Numbered from the stretch's first letter, positions 12,074 to 22,343 are shown. The stretch is DNA of 64,000 bases from Roseococcus sp. (GCA_026414745.1 JAOAIK010000030.1:123089-187088), one strand, 5' to 3'. The notes: generated from the letters alone by a model not told the origin. Numbers and translations are program-made.

Positions 12074-12103
12074 AGAGCGGTTTCCTTCGTCGCGGAAAGC
12101 TCT
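12074..12103. repeat. Imperfect palindrome sharing the AGAGCGGTTTCC word
   Basis: AGAGCGGTTTCC is followed after eight bases by GGAAAGCTCT, giving an imperfect hairpin just upstream of the GT61 start. The same 12-base word forms one arm of the perfect palindrome at 50241-50278, so both may belong to one dispersed extragenic family. It could also act in the leader of the GT61 gene. Confidence 0.45.
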
Positions 12104-12152
12104 CGCGCGGCTGGCTGGTGATGCGATGCGTGCGGAGCGGGCACAGGCTTGT

Positions 12153-12560
12153 GGACGTTTCGCCAATGGGCTCCGGACTTCGCTCGCAACGAGGATCGAC
12201 ATCCGCGTCGATGGCCGCGGCCTCCCGCTCCGCCTCGCCCTGTCCGCGGCGAAGGCCGCCGGCATGCGCGCGGTGCCCGGGCTGCTGGCCGGTCCCGCGC
12301 CCCCGGGGAGCGGCGTCGCGGCCGACCGCGGCGACGCCGCCGCCAAGATCCGCCGCCGAATCCCCGAGGCCGAATGCCGCGACCATGTGCCCGCCACCCG
12401 CCGGCAGCGCGAACAGATCATCGTGGTGGTAGCGCTCTCCCGTCAGCGCCACCTGATCGCGCGATGGTTCAACCGCCCCAAGCAGTCTCGCCGCATCGCC
12501 GCGCGCTTCGACAAGCCCGCCCCGAACGACCCCAGCGCCCGCGCTCCCGCCGCCATGCGC
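12153..12560 (+). pseudogene. Decayed IS5-family transposase, C-terminal part
   Basis: A rightward frame without stops gives NGLRTSLATRIDIRVDGRG, then a VAADRGDAAAKIRRRI block, then RHLIARWFNRPKQSRRIAAR followed by FDKPAPN. This matches the order and spacing of the C-terminal half of IS5-type DDE transposases. The usual consensus there is TKIHLxVDxxGxPL, then ADRGYD, then RNxIERFFxRLKxFRRIATRYDK. The N-terminal half is absent, the tyrosine of DRGYD is lost, and the catalytic glutamate of IERFF is an alanine. It is therefore an inactive remnant. I see no clear terminal inverted repeats. It fills most of the 570-base gap between the GT61 gene and pdxJ. Confidence 0.75.
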
Positions 12561-12607
12561 TGTGCGTCCAGGCCCGCGGTGGAAGCCGTCGGGCGGAGGC
12601 CGGCGCC

Positions 12608-13333
12608 TCAGCCCCCGCGCGCGGCCCGGATCAGCCCGCGCATGCGCGCCACCGCGCCCGGGAAGCCTTCCGCCAGCGCCGCCCCCACCAGGAAATGCCC
12701 GATGGAGACCTCGCTGATCTCCGGGATGGCCGCCACAGGCCCGATCGTCTCGAAGGAGAGCCCGTGCCCCGCATGGACGGCGAGGCCGAGCCCGGCCGCC
12801 ACCCGCGCCGCCTCCGCGAGGCGCGCCGCGAGGGCGGGGCGCGCCTCGGGCGCGGCGTCCGCATAGCGGCCCGTGTGCAGCTCCACCGCCTGCGCGCCGA
12901 GCCGCGCGGCGGCCTCGATCTGCACCGCGTCGGGCTCGACGAAGAGGCTCACCTCCGTGCCATGGGCGGCCATGCGCGCGATGGCCTCGGCGAGGAAGGG
13001 CCCGGCGCGCCGCACATCGAGGCCGCCCTCGGTGGTCAGCTCCTCGCGCTTCTCGGGCACGAAGCAGCAGGCGGCGAGGCCGGGAAGCCCCTCGGCGATC
13101 GCCACCATCTCCGGCGTCGCGGCCATCTCGAAGGTGAGGCGCGTGCGCAGCTCCGCGTGCAGGCGGCGCACATCGGCGTCGCGGATGTGGCGGCGGTCCT
13201 CGCGCAGGTGGAAGGTGATGCCATCCGCCCCCGCATCGAGGCAGAGCCGCGCCATGGCCACCGGGCAGGGATGCGCCCCCCCGCGCGCGTTCCGCAGCGT
13301 GGCGACGTGATCGATGTTGACCGAAAGTCTCAT
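12608..13333 (-). CDS. pdxJ: Pyridoxine 5'-phosphate synthase
   Basis: This enzyme condenses 1-deoxyxylulose 5-phosphate with 3-amino-2-oxopropyl phosphate to form pyridoxine 5'-phosphate. The 241-residue TIM-barrel protein starts MRLSVNIDHVATLRNARGG, the family signature. Other conserved blocks are GADGITFHLREDRRHI, CFVPEKREELTTEGGLD and HAGHGLSFETI. Its start overlaps the pdxA stop by four bases, so the two vitamin B6 steps are coupled. Confidence 0.96.
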   Translation of the reverse strand: MRLSVNIDHVATLRNARGGAHPCPVAMARLCLDAGADGITFHLREDRRHIRDADVRRLHAELRTRLTFEMAATPEMVAIAEGLPGLAACCFVPEKREELTTEGGLDVRRAGPFLAEAIARMAAHGTEVSLFVEPDAVQIEAAARLGAQAVELHTGRYADAAPEARPALAARLAEAARVAAGLGLAVHAGHGLSFETIGPVAAIPEISEVSIGHFLVGAALAEGFPGAVARMRGLIRAARGG

Positions 13334-14298
13334 TCCTGGCGGCTCCGGGTCTCGGCGAGGCTCTGCGCGAGGCGCAGCGCGGCGATCAGGCTGTCGGGCT
13401 CGGCCAGGCCCTGCCCGGCGATGTCGAGGGCGGTGCCGTGGTCGGGGCTGGTGCGGATGATGGAGAGACCGAGCGTCACGTTCACCCCGCCCGCCATGTC
13501 CAGCGTCTTGATCGGGATCAGCGCCTGGTCGTGGTAGAGGCAGATGGCCGCGTCGTAGCGCGGGCGCATCCCGGCGGTGAACAGCGTGTCCGGCGGGTGC
13601 GGGCCGGTGGCGGCGATGCCCTCGGCGCGCAGCAGGGCGATGGCGGGGGCGACGATGCGGGCCTCCTCGTCGCCCAGCGTGCCGCCCTCGCCGGCATGGG
13701 GGTTGAGCCCCGCCACCGCCAGCCGCGGCGCGGCGATGCCGAAATCCCGCCGCAGCGCCGCATGCGCCACCCGCGCCTGCGCGGCGATGAGCTCCGGCGT
13801 CAGGCGGGCGATGGCCTGCTTCAGCGGCTCATGCACCGTCACCGGCACCACGCGCAGCCCGGGGCAGGCCAGCATCATCACGGGCGGCACGCCCGTGCCG
13901 GCCAGCACGCCCAGGAACTCGGTGTGGCCGGGATGGGGGAAGCCCGCCGCGGTGAGCACAGATTTCTGGATCGGGTTGGTCACCACCGCACCGACCGCGC
14001 GCGCCTTCGCGAGCGCCACCGCCTCCTCGATGGCGGCGATGACGGCAGGGGCGGTGGCCGGGCTCGGCCGGCCCGGGGTGGCGGGGGCGGGGAGGGGGCG
14101 ATGCAGCACGGGCAGGGCCGCGGGAAAGGCGCGGGCCGCTGCCTCGGGGCAGGTCACCGGCGCCACCGGCACGCCCGCGATCAGCCCCGCATCGCCGAGA
14201 AAGAGGAAGGCCGGCCCGCTCTCGCGCAGCCGCGCCCAGGCCTTGGCGGCGATCTCCGGGCCGATCCCGGCGGGCTCGCCCATGGTCAGCGCCAGCAT
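13330..14298 (-). CDS. pdxA: 4-hydroxythreonine-4-phosphate dehydrogenase
   Basis: This enzyme oxidises 4-phosphohydroxy-L-threonine, giving the amino-ketone substrate of PdxJ. The 322 residues start MLALTMGEPAGIGPEIAAKAW. Metal-binding histidines are seen in FPHPGHTEFLG, TVHEPLKQA and LYHDQALIPIKTL. Length and motifs are typical. It is the first gene of the leftward pdxA-pdxJ pair and diverges from the yejA-like gene, with a 74-base shared upstream gap. Confidence 0.96.
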   Translation of the reverse strand: MLALTMGEPAGIGPEIAAKAWARLRESGPAFLFLGDAGLIAGVPVAPVTCPEAAARAFPAALPVLHRPLPAPATPGRPSPATAPAVIAAIEEAVALAKARAVGAVVTNPIQKSVLTAAGFPHPGHTEFLGVLAGTGVPPVMMLACPGLRVVPVTVHEPLKQAIARLTPELIAAQARVAHAALRRDFGIAAPRLAVAGLNPHAGEGGTLGDEEARIVAPAIALLRAEGIAATGPHPPDTLFTAGMRPRYDAAICLYHDQALIPIKTLDMAGGVNVTLGLSIIRTSPDHGTALDIAGQGLAEPDSLIAALRLAQSLAETRSRQE

Positions 14299-14372
14299 GG
14301 GGGCGGTGTAGCAGCCGCCCGCGCCGCCGGAAACGGTTGCCGCGGCGCGCCCGCGCCCCCACAGTCAGGGAC

Positions 14373-16202
14373 ATGAAGCGCCGCGACCTCTTCGCCGCCG
14401 GGGTGGGCCTCGTCGCCTTCTCCGGTCGGGCCCGCGCCCGGCAGGGCACGATCCGCACCCACGCGCTCTCGCTGCTGGGCGAGCCCGCGCTGCCCCCCGG
14501 CTTCCCCCATTGGCCCTGGGTGAACCCCGAGGCCCCGAAGGGCGGCGAAGTGGCGCTGACCGCCATCGGCAGCTTCGACAGCTTCAACGGCTTCATCCTG
14601 CGCGGCACGGCGGCGGTGGGCCTCGCGAACCTCTACGACTCGCTGCTGCAGGAGAGCGCGGACGAAGCCAGCACCGAATACGCCCATGTGGCGGAGGTGG
14701 TGGAACTCCCGGCCGACCGCATGGGCGTCTCCTTCGAGCTGCGCGAGGGCGCGCGCTGGCACGATGGCCGCCCCATCACCGCCGAGGACGTGGCCTTCAC
14801 CTTCACCACGCTGCGCAGCCAGGGTCGGCCCTTCTACCGCGCCTACTGGTCGGACGTGGCGGAGGTGGTGGCCGAATCGCCCCGCCGCGTCACCTTCCGC
14901 TTCCGCACCAGCGAGAATCGCGAACTCCCTCTCATCCTCGGCCAGATGCAGATCCTGCCGCGGCATTTCTGGGAGGGCCGGGAGTTCGCGCGCCCCTCGC
15001 TCGACATCCCGCTGGGCTCGGGCCCCTATCGCATCGAGCGCTTCGAGCCGGGCCGCACGGTCACCTACCGGCGCGTCGAGGACTACTGGGCGCGGGATCT
15101 CAACACCCGCCGCGGCCAGCACAACTTCGACGCGCTGCGCTACGAGTACTTCCGCGACGTGACCGTGGCCTTCGAGGCCTTCAAGGCCGGGCAGATCGAC
15201 TTCCGCACCGAGAACATCGCGCGCAACTGGGCCACGGGCTACGACTTCCCGGCGGCGCGGCGCGGCCTCGTCAAGCGCGACGAAATCCGCCACGAGCTGC
15301 CCACCGGCATGCAGGCCTTCGTGGTGAACCTGCGCCGCCCCCTGTTCCAGGACGCGCGCGTGCGCCAGGCGCTCATCGAGGTGTTCGACTTCGAGTGGCT
15401 GAACGCCAACATCTTCAACGGTCTCTACAACCGCACCACCAGCTTCTTCTCGAACTCGGAGCTCGCCTCCTCCGGCCTGCCCCAGGGCCGCGAGCGCGAG
15501 ATCCTGGAGCGCTTCCGCGGCCGCATCCCCGAGAGCGTCTTCACCACCGAACACCGCCTGCCCGTGACCGACGGCTCGGGCAACAACCGCGAGGGGGCGC
15601 GCCGGGCGCTGGCCCTGCTGCGCGAGGCGGGCTGGACGGTGCGCGACCGCCGCCTCGTCAACGCCCAGGGGCAGCGCTTCAGCTTCGAAATCCTGCTGAA
15701 CGGCGCGAGCTTCGAGCGCATCGCCCTGCCCTATGTGCAGTGGCTGGAGCGCATCGGCATCGAGGCGCGTGTGCGCACGGTGGACCCTGCGCAATACCAG
15801 GTCCGGATCGACGCCTTCGACTACGACATGACGGTGGACGTGATGGGCCAGTCCCTCTCGCCCGGCAACGAGCAGCGCGACTATTGGACCTGCGAGAAGG
15901 CCCGCCAGAACGGCAGCCAGAACGTCGCCGGCATCTGCGACCCGGCGATAGACGAACTCGTAGAGCTGCTCATCACCGCGCCCGACCGCGAGGAACTCAT
16001 CCACCGCACCCGCGCGCTCGACCGCGTGCTGCTGCACCACCACTTCGTCATCCCGCAATGGCACAATCGTCGCTTCTGGATCGCCTTCTGGGACCGCTTC
16101 GGCCGGCCGGAACGCAACCCGCGCTACGGGCTGGGCTTCGACTCCTGGTGGATAGACCCGACGCGCGACCGCGCCCTCGCCGAAGCACGGCGCGGGCTGT
16201 GA
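14373..16202 (+). CDS. yejA: Family 5 extracellular solute-binding protein, YejA-like
   Basis: A periplasmic binding component of about 609 residues for an oligopeptide or microcin C-type ABC importer. It starts [22 protein letters not shown], a Tat-like or Sec signal; an earlier ATG at 14337 only adds a poor leader. The SBP_bac_5 region shows [24 protein letters not shown]. YejA-type traits include [18 protein letters not shown] near the N-terminus. The matching permeases and ATPase follow downstream, after a palindromic spacer. Peptide uptake is the likely role; the exact ligand is unknown. Confidence 0.88.
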   Translation: MKRRDLFAAGVGLVAFSGRARARQGTIRTHALSLLGEPALPPGFPHWPWVNPEAPKGGEVALTAIGSFDSFNGFILRGTAAVGLANLYDSLLQESADEASTEYAHVAEVVELPADRMGVSFELREGARWHDGRPITAEDVAFTFTTLRSQGRPFYRAYWSDVAEVVAESPRRVTFRFRTSENRELPLILGQMQILPRHFWEGREFARPSLDIPLGSGPYRIERFEPGRTVTYRRVEDYWARDLNTRRGQHNFDALRYEYFRDVTVAFEAFKAGQIDFRTENIARNWATGYDFPAARRGLVKRDEIRHELPTGMQAFVVNLRRPLFQDARVRQALIEVFDFEWLNANIFNGLYNRTTSFFSNSELASSGLPQGREREILERFRGRIPESVFTTEHRLPVTDGSGNNREGARRALALLREAGWTVRDRRLVNAQGQRFSFEILLNGASFERIALPYVQWLERIGIEARVRTVDPAQYQVRIDAFDYDMTVDVMGQSLSPGNEQRDYWTCEKARQNGSQNVAGICDPAIDELVELLITAPDREELIHRTRALDRVLLHHHFVIPQWHNRRFWIAFWDRFGRPERNPRYGLGFDSWWIDPTRDRALAEARRGL

Positions 16203-16223
16203 TCGTCCCGGACGGTTGCGCCG

Positions 16224-16433
16224 GCGAGGGGGCGCTGCCCCCTCGCGCTCCCCCGCCAGGGAACGTGTTCCCTGGACCCATGATCGTTGGTGGGATGTGG
16301 AGGGAGGGGCATGCGGCGCCTTTGATCGCGGGTGCGCGCGTGACGCCCCTCCCTCCACATCCCACAAGGTTCCCAGGGGCCCGGCGACCAAAAGTCCCCG
16401 GCGGGAGGGTGCGGGAGGGCAGCGCCCTCCCGC
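16224..16433. repeat. REPIN-like nested palindromic element
   Basis: The 259-base gap between yejA and yejB holds several stems. A hairpin at 16224-16246 has arms GCGAGGGGGC/GCCCCCTCGC and loop GCT. A perfect palindrome, CCAGGGAACGTGTTCCCTGG, spans 16256-16275. A long stem has arms at 16290-16310 and 16345-16365 around a 34-base loop. A final hairpin at 16411-16433 (GCGGGAGGGC, loop AGC) resembles the first in inverted orientation. Two REP-like units thus face each other around a central stem. The element may be a non-autonomous mobile repeat or an mRNA-processing or attenuation site within the operon. Confidence 0.75.
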
Positions 16434-16461
16434 TGGCGCACCACCCGGGAGATCGCCGGCC

Positions 16462-17583
16462 GTGACCGCCTATCTGCTGCGGCGGTTGCTGCTGGTGGTG
16501 CCGACGCTGTTCGGGATCATTCTCATCAACTTCGTCGTGATCCAGTTCGCGCCTGGCGGGCCGGTGGAGCAGATGCTGGCGGAGCTGCGCGGCGAGGGCG
16601 AGACGATGGGCCGGCTGACGGGCGAGGGGCCGGGCGAGGTGCGCCAGCCCCAGCAGCCGGGGCTGTCGGCCACCGGCAGCGGCGGAGGGGAGGGGCCGAG
16701 GGGCGCCTATCGCGGCGCGCGCGGGCTCGATCCGGCCATCGTCGCCGAGATCGAGCGCGCCTTCGGCTTCGACAAGCCCGCCCATGTCCGCTTCGTCGAG
16801 ATGCTGCGGGGCTATGTCACCTTCGACCTCGGCCGTTCCCTGTTCCGCGACCGGCCGGTGTGGGATCTGGTGGTGGAGAAGCTGCCCGTCTCCATCTCGC
16901 TCGGCCTGTGGTCGACGCTGATCATCTACCTGATTTCCATCCCCCTCGGCATCCGCAAGGCGGTGCGCGACGGCTCGCGCTTCGATCTCTGGACGAGCGC
17001 GGTGGTGCTGGTGGGCTACGCGATCCCGGGCTTCCTCTTCGCCGTGCTGCTCGTGGTGCTCTTCGCCGGCGGCAGCTTCCTGCAGTGGTTCCCGCTGCGC
17101 GGGCTGGCGAGCCCCGGCGCGGAGGCCTGGCCCTTCTGGCAGCGCGCGCTGGACTATGCCTGGCACATCGCCCTGCCCACGCTGACGCTGGTGATCGGCG
17201 GCTTCGCGGGGCTCACCATGCTGACGAAGAACTCCTTCCTCGAGGAGATCAACAAGCAATACGTGCTGACCGCGCGCGCCAAGGGCGCCACCGAGCGCCG
17301 CGTGCTCTACGGCCATGTGTTCCGCAACGCGATGCTGATCATCATCGCGGGCTTCCCGGCGGCCTTCATCGGCATTCTGTTCACGGGCGCGCTGCTGGTG
17401 GAGATCATCTTCTCGCTGGACGGCCTCGGCCTGCTCGGCTTCGAAGCGGCGATCCGGCGGGACTATCCGGTGATGTTCGGAACCCTTTACATCTTCACGC
17501 TGCTGGGGCTGGTGATGCAGATCGTGAGCGACTTCACCTACACGCTGGTGGACCCGCGGATAGACTTCGAGGCGAGGCGCTGA
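16462..17583 (+). CDS. yejB: ABC transporter permease, YejB-like
   Basis: A 373-residue inner-membrane permease of the peptide importer. It starts at a GTG giving [33 protein letters not shown], the typical DppB-type first helix. After a glycine-rich periplasmic loop come the remaining helices and the ATPase-contact motif near [21 protein letters not shown]. The open frame continues upstream to 16216 but only through the palindromic repeat, so the GTG is preferred. Its partners are YejE and YejF, encoded after an inserted DUF3891 gene. Confidence 0.9.
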   Translation: MTAYLLRRLLLVVPTLFGIILINFVVIQFAPGGPVEQMLAELRGEGETMGRLTGEGPGEVRQPQQPGLSATGSGGGEGPRGAYRGARGLDPAIVAEIERAFGFDKPAHVRFVEMLRGYVTFDLGRSLFRDRPVWDLVVEKLPVSISLGLWSTLIIYLISIPLGIRKAVRDGSRFDLWTSAVVLVGYAIPGFLFAVLLVVLFAGGSFLQWFPLRGLASPGAEAWPFWQRALDYAWHIALPTLTLVIGGFAGLTMLTKNSFLEEINKQYVLTARAKGATERRVLYGHVFRNAMLIIIAGFPAAFIGILFTGALLVEIIFSLDGLGLLGFEAAIRRDYPVMFGTLYIFTLLGLVMQIVSDFTYTLVDPRIDFEARR

Positions 17584-17587
17584 ACGG

Positions 17588-18316
17588 ATGATCCTCTGGC
17601 CGCAGGAGGATGGCAGCGTCCTCGCCACGCCCCAGCCCGCCCATGCGCTCATCGCGGGCCAGCTCATGCGTGCGCTGGCCGATCCGCCCGCGCCCTTCGA
17701 GCCCGTCTGCACGGCGGCCGCGCAGCACGACTGCGCCTGGATGCCGTGGGAGGAGGCGCCCGAGTTCGACGCCTCGACCGGCCTGCCGCGCCACTTCAAC
17801 GCCCTCTCCGGCGCGGAGCATGTGCCGATGTGGGAGAAGGGCGTCGAGACGGCCCTGGCCAACTGGGGGCTTTGGGTCGGGCTGCTGATCCTGATGCACG
17901 GCACGCACATCTACCGCATGGGCATCCTGGGCAACCGCATGGCCCCCTCGGCGGAAAGCCGCGCGGCCATGGAGGGCTACATGGCGCGCGAGGCGCCGCG
18001 CCGCGCCGCGCTCATGGCCCGCCTCGGCGTGACCGAGCGGGAGGTGCGCCCGCAGCAGCGGAAGCTCGCGCTCGTGGACGGCGTGGCGCTCGGCCTGTGC
18101 TGGGGGCAGCCGCGCTTCGACTGCGCGGGCAGCACGCTGATCCGCACCGGCCCCTTCGCCGCCACGCTCCATCCCTGGCCGCTCGCGCCCGCGGCGCTGG
18201 TGGTGGAGACGGAGGCGCTGCGCCTGCCCGGGCGCTTCCCTGACGCCGCGGCCATGCGCGCGGGCCTGGCCGCCGCCCCGCGCGAGACGCTGCGCTTCAC
18301 CCTCGCGCGCGCATGA
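17588..18316 (+). CDS. DUF3891 family protein
   Basis: A 242-residue soluble protein starting [26 protein letters not shown]. The [12 protein letters not shown] block and the [13 protein letters not shown] segment fit the DUF3891 family, which has no settled function. Conserved histidines ([16 protein letters not shown]) suggest a metal-binding or HD-like pocket, but that is only a guess. It sits four bases after yejB and overlaps yejE by four bases, so it is part of the importer operon. This position is unusual, since yejB and yejE are normally adjacent. Confidence 0.7.
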   Translation: MILWPQEDGSVLATPQPAHALIAGQLMRALADPPAPFEPVCTAAAQHDCAWMPWEEAPEFDASTGLPRHFNALSGAEHVPMWEKGVETALANWGLWVGLLILMHGTHIYRMGILGNRMAPSAESRAAMEGYMAREAPRRAALMARLGVTEREVRPQQRKLALVDGVALGLCWGQPRFDCAGSTLIRTGPFAATLHPWPLAPAALVVETEALRLPGRFPDAAAMRAGLAAAPRETLRFTLARA

Positions 18317-19353
18317 GCCTCTCGCCCATCACGCGGCGCCGCCTCGCGAACTTCCGCGCCAACCGCCGCGGCATGATCTCGCTCTGGATCTTCGGCCTGC
18401 TCTTCCTGCTCACCCTCTTCGCCGAGGTGATCGCGAACGACCGCCCGCTGGTCGCGCGCGTGGAGGGCCGCTGGTTCTTCCCCGTCCTCGTGGACTACGC
18501 GGAGAGCGAGGTGGTGGCGAACGGGCTGCCCACCCGCGCCGACTGGAAGGACCGCGACTTCCAGGCCGACATCGCGGCCGCGGGCGGCTGGATGGTCTGG
18601 CCGCTCATTCCCTTCAGCCACGCGACCATCGTGCGCGACCTGCCGACGCCCGCGCCGTCGCCGCCCTCGGCCCGCAACTGGCTCGGCACCGACGACCAGG
18701 CGCGCGACGTGCTGGCCCGCGTGATCTACGGCTTCCGCATCTCGGTGCTGTTCGGCTTCACCCTGACCATCCTCGCCTCGATCATCGGCATCGCGGCGGG
18801 CGCCGTGCAGGGCTACTACGGCGGGCTGACGGACCTGCTCTTCCAGCGCTTCATCGAGATCTGGTCGGGCATGCCGCAGCTCTTCCTGCTCATCATCCTG
18901 GCCTCGGTGATCGAGCCCTCCTTCTGGACGCTGCTCGTCTTCCTGCTGCTCTTCTCCTGGATGAGTCTCGTGGGCGTGGTGCGCGCCGAGTTCCTGCGCG
19001 GCCGCAACCTCGACTATGTGCGGGCGGCACGGGCCCTCGGCGTCACGGATGCCCGGCTGATGTTCCGGCACATCCTGCCCAACGCGATGGTGGCGACTCT
19101 GACCTTCCTGCCCTTCATCCTGTCGGGCAGCGTGACCGTGCTGGCCTCGCTCGACTTCCTGGGCTTCGGGCTGCCGCCGGGCTCGCCCTCGCTGGGCGAG
19201 CTGCTGAGCCAGGGGAAGAACAACCTCCAGGCGCCCTGGCTCGCCTTCACCGGCTTCATCGTGCTGGGCGGCGTGCTGACGCTGCTGATCTTCATCGGCG
19301 AGGCGGTGCGCGACGCCTTCGACCCGCGCAAGCTGCCCGGGGGGGCGCGATGA
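18313..19353 (+). CDS. yejE: ABC transporter permease, YejE-like
   Basis: The second permease of the peptide importer, 346 residues. The N-terminal region [33 protein letters not shown] is typical of OppC-type proteins. A long periplasmic loop with [23 protein letters not shown] follows, then the helices with the [19 protein letters not shown]ase-coupling loop. The start overlaps the DUF3891 stop and the end overlaps yejF, both by ATGA, which indicates tight translational coupling. Confidence 0.93.
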   Translation: MSLSPITRRRLANFRANRRGMISLWIFGLLFLLTLFAEVIANDRPLVARVEGRWFFPVLVDYAESEVVANGLPTRADWKDRDFQADIAAAGGWMVWPLIPFSHATIVRDLPTPAPSPPSARNWLGTDDQARDVLARVIYGFRISVLFGFTLTILASIIGIAAGAVQGYYGGLTDLLFQRFIEIWSGMPQLFLLIILASVIEPSFWTLLVFLLLFSWMSLVGVVRAEFLRGRNLDYVRAARALGVTDARLMFRHILPNAMVATLTFLPFILSGSVTVLASLDFLGFGLPPGSPSLGELLSQGKNNLQAPWLAFTGFIVLGGVLTLLIFIGEAVRDAFDPRKLPGGAR

Positions 19354-20969
19354 GCCTGCTGACGGTCGAGAACCTCGCCGTCGCCTTCCGCGGCAGCCGC
19401 GTGGTGGAGGGCGTCTCCTTCGAGGTGACGGCCGGCGAGACGGTGGCGCTGGTCGGCGAATCGGGCAGCGGGAAATCGGCCACGGCCCTTTCCATCCTGC
19501 GGCTGCTCCCGGCCGCGGGCTCCAACCCCGAGGGGCGCATCGTGCTCGACGGCACCGAGGTGCTCGGCGCCACGGAGAGGGAGCTGCAGCGCCTGCGTGG
19601 CGGTGTCGCCGGCATGGTGTTCCAGGAGCCGATGACCTCTCTCAACCCGCTGCACACGATCGGCCGGCAGGTGGGCGAGGCCATCACCCTCCATCGTCCC
19701 CTGCGCGGCGAGGCGCTGCGCGCGGAGGTGATCGAGAAGCTCCGCCGCGCCGGGCTGCCCAACGCCGAGGAGCGGCTGGGTGCCTATCCGCACCAGCTCT
19801 CGGGCGGGCAGCGGCAGCGGGTGATGATCGCCGCCGCCCTGGCCAACGACCCCAAGCTGCTGATCGCGGACGAGCCGACCACGGCGCTCGACGTCACCAT
19901 CCAGGCGCAGCTCCTGGAGCTGCTGGCCGGGCTGAAGCGGCGCCTCGGCATGGCCATGCTGCTCATCACCCATGACCTGACCATCGTGAGGCGCCACGCC
20001 GACCGGGTGGTGGTGATGAAGGACGGCCGGGTGGTGGAGCAGGGGGAGGTGGCCCGCGTCTTCGCCGCGCCGGAGCACCCCTACACGCGCATGCTGCTCG
20101 CCACCGAGCCGCGCGGGCGCCCCGCCCCCGTGCCGGCCGATGCGGTCGAGGTGATGCGCGCCGAGGCGGTGAAGGTGCATTTCCCCATCCGCCGCGGCGT
20201 GCTGCGCCGCACGGTCGGGCATGTGAAGGCGGTGGACGGCGTGAGCCTCTCGGTGCGCGAGGGCGAGACGCTCGGCCTCGTGGGCGAGAGCGGCTCGGGC
20301 AAGACCACGCTCGGCCTCGCGCTGCTGCGGCTCGAGGGCAGCGAGGGCGCGATCCGCTTCGAGGGGCGCGACATCCAGGGCCTCTCGCGCGCCGCGCTGC
20401 GCCCGCTGCGCGCGCGGATGCAGATCGTCTTCCAGGATCCCTACGGCTCGCTCTCGCCGCGCATGAGCGCGGGCGAGATCGTGGGCGAGGGGCTGACGGT
20501 GCATGCGCCGCAGCTCTCCGCCGCCGAGCGGGAGCGGCGTGTGGCCGAGGCGCTGGCCGAAGTGGGGCTCGACCCGGCCATGGCCGCGCGCTACCCGCAC
20601 GAGTTCTCGGGCGGGCAGCGCCAGCGAATCGCCATCGCCCGCGCCCTGGTGCTCAAGCCGCGCCTCGTGGTGCTGGACGAGCCGACCTCGGCGCTCGATG
20701 TCAGCGTGCAGGCGCAGGTGGTGGATCTGCTGCGCGCCCTGCAGGCGCGCCACGGCCTCGCCTACATCTTCATCTCGCACGACCTGCGCGTGGTGCGCGC
20801 CATGGCGCACCGCATCGCGGTGATGCGCGCCGGCCGCATCGTGGAGGAAGGGGAGGCCGAGGCCCTTACCTCCGCCCCGCGCGAGCCTTATACGCGCGCC
20901 CTGATGGCCGCGGCCTTCGAGCTGCGTGCCGAGGAGGAGGGGCCGGCGGGGCGGAATGGACAGGGCTGA
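19350..20969 (+). CDS. yejF: ABC transporter ATP-binding protein with duplicated ATPase, YejF-like
   Basis: A 539-residue protein with two complete ABC domains. The first has Walker [10 protein letters not shown] near residues 35-43, signature LSGGQRQR, and Walker [13 protein letters not shown]. The second has GESGSGKTT near 312-320, signature FSGGQRQR, and [12 protein letters not shown] linker with peptide-transporter-type cysteine-free tails follows each domain. It energises the YejB-YejE permeases. The fused double ATPase is characteristic of YejF. Confidence 0.94.
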   Translation: MSLLTVENLAVAFRGSRVVEGVSFEVTAGETVALVGESGSGKSATALSILRLLPAAGSNPEGRIVLDGTEVLGATERELQRLRGGVAGMVFQEPMTSLNPLHTIGRQVGEAITLHRPLRGEALRAEVIEKLRRAGLPNAEERLGAYPHQLSGGQRQRVMIAAALANDPKLLIADEPTTALDVTIQAQLLELLAGLKRRLGMAMLLITHDLTIVRRHADRVVVMKDGRVVEQGEVARVFAAPEHPYTRMLLATEPRGRPAPVPADAVEVMRAEAVKVHFPIRRGVLRRTVGHVKAVDGVSLSVREGETLGLVGESGSGKTTLGLALLRLEGSEGAIRFEGRDIQGLSRAALRPLRARMQIVFQDPYGSLSPRMSAGEIVGEGLTVHAPQLSAAERERRVAEALAEVGLDPAMAARYPHEFSGGQRQRIAIARALVLKPRLVVLDEPTSALDVSVQAQVVDLLRALQARHGLAYIFISHDLRVVRAMAHRIAVMRAGRIVEEGEAEALTSAPREPYTRALMAAAFELRAEEEGPAGRNGQG

Positions 20970-21411
20970 GACGAGGCATCCCTGGGAGGGCGAGGAGCTC
21001 GCCCGTCTGCGCGACCTGCTGGACGAGGGGCGCGTGAAGCTCGGCGTGCATATCCGCAAGATGAACTCGCCCGGCAGTCCGGTCTATCGCTATGGGGAGA
21101 ACATCTGGCCCGCCGCGCTGATCCTGACCTCGAGTTTCCTCGCCACCGCGCTCGTGCATTTCCACCTCGGCGCGGCGGTGCTGGCCCTCGGCTGCTGGTG
21201 GTGGATCGCGAAGGTGCTGCCGCGGGTGAAGGACGGCGTGTTCGACCGCACCGCGGCCTGGGCCTTGGCCGAGCCGGCGCGCTTCGACCTGCTCTGGGCG
21301 CGGGGCGTGCTGAGCCTGTATGCGAAACTGCCCGACGGGGCGGAGCGCGTGGCGACGCGCCGCGACGACTGGCGCGCCTATGTCCGCTCCTTCCACGAGG
21401 ACACGCCCTGA
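20956..21411 (+). CDS. Hypothetical small membrane protein
   Basis: A 151-residue protein that I do not recognise. It starts inside the end of yejF (ATG at 20956) and ends in a TGATG overlap with the ghrA-like gene. The N-terminus is charged ([15 protein letters not shown]). One or two hydrophobic stretches follow in the middle ([21 protein letters not shown], then [15 protein letters not shown]), then a charged C-terminal tail. It is probably membrane-anchored. Its place between the importer and a reductase gives no clear function. Confidence 0.7.
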   Translation: MDRAETRHPWEGEELARLRDLLDEGRVKLGVHIRKMNSPGSPVYRYGENIWPAALILTSSFLATALVHFHLGAAVLALGCWWWIAKVLPRVKDGVFDRTAAWALAEPARFDLLWARGVLSLYAKLPDGAERVATRRDDWRAYVRSFHEDTP

Positions 21412-22343
21412 TGGCCGTTCTGCTCTCCACCAAGCCCGCGACCATGCAGGCCTGGAAGGCCGCGCTGCTGGCGGTGGATCCGACGCTCGACATCCGCCTC
21501 TTTCCCGAGGCGGGCGATCCCGCCGAGATCGAGGCCGCGGTGTGCTGGACCCAGCACGACCTGGCCGAGCTGCGGCGCTACCCGAAGCTCAGGCTGCTCG
21601 TCTCCATGGGGGCGGGGGTGGACCATCTGCTGCGCCCGCCCGGCCCGCCGCCGGGCGTGCCGGTGGCGCGGCTCAAGGATGCGCGGCTCACCCAGGGCAT
21701 GACCGAGTGGGTGCTGCTCAACGTGCTGCGCTTCCACCGGCAGGATCTCGAGTATCGCGCCCAGCAGGCGGCACGGGTGTGGGAGGAGCTGCCCGCGCCC
21801 GACACCAGCCGCCGGCGCGTGGGCATCCTCGGCCTGGGCGAGCTGGGCGGGGCGGCGGCGGAGGCCATCCGCGCGCTGGGCTTCCCGGTGATGGGCTGGA
21901 CGCGCCGCCCGCGCCGGCACGAGGGGGTGGAGTGCTTCCATGGCGCCGAGGGCCTCGCGGCCATGCTGCGGCGGACCGACATTCTCGTCTGCCTGCTGCC
22001 GCTCACGCCCGAGACGCGCGGCGTCATCAACGCGCGCAGCCTGGCGCTGCTGCCGCGCGGGGCCTTCGTGATCAATGCCGCGCGGGGCGGGCATGTGGTG
22101 GCGGAGGATCTGCTCGCCGCGCTCGATGCCGGCCATGTCGCGGCCGCCGCGCTGGACGTGTTCGAGCCCGAACCGCTGCCCCCTGAGCATCCCTTCTGGG
22201 GACATCCGCGCGTGCTGGTCTGGCCGCATGCGGCCAGCATCACCATTCCCGAGAGCGCCGCCCCGCAGGTGGTCGAGAACATCCACCGCGCCCGTGCCGG
22301 GCGCCCGCTGCTCAACCTGGTGGACCTCGCCGCCGGCTATTGA
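21411..22343 (+). CDS. ghrA: Glyoxylate/hydroxypyruvate reductase A-like 2-hydroxyacid dehydrogenase
   Basis: A 310-residue D-2-hydroxyacid dehydrogenase that reduces glyoxylate or hydroxypyruvate with NADPH. The N-terminal substrate region has LLVSMGAGVDHLL and the active-site arginine segment. The dinucleotide loop is VGILGLGELGGAAAE. The C-terminal catalytic block contains NAARGGHVVAEDLLAALD and VWPHAASIT with the catalytic histidine. GhrA-type features are the absence of a long C-terminus and the TQHDLAELRRYPKL segment. It is the last gene of the rightward yej run and converges on the MarR gene with no gap. Confidence 0.88.
   Translation: MAVLLSTKPATMQAWKAALLAVDPTLDIRLFPEAGDPAEIEAAVCWTQHDLAELRRYPKLRLLVSMGAGVDHLLRPPGPPPGVPVARLKDARLTQGMTEWVLLNVLRFHRQDLEYRAQQAARVWEELPAPDTSRRRVGILGLGELGGAAAEAIRALGFPVMGWTRRPRRHEGVECFHGAEGLAAMLRRTDILVCLLPLTPETRGVINARSLALLPRGAFVINAARGGHVVAEDLLAALDAGHVAAAALDVFEPEPLPPEHPFWGHPRVLVWPHAASITIPESAAPQVVENIHRARAGRPLLNLVDLAAGY

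Noticed and set aside
12038..12421. N-terminal extension of the GT61 protein
   Set aside because: It is low-complexity Arg/Ala/Ser sequence antisense to the transposase remnant; a well-placed ribosome site favours the GTG at 12037.
12012..12866. A 284-codon rightward frame as an intact gene
   Set aside because: Its middle is a transposase remnant without catalytic residues, and its end runs antisense into pdxJ.
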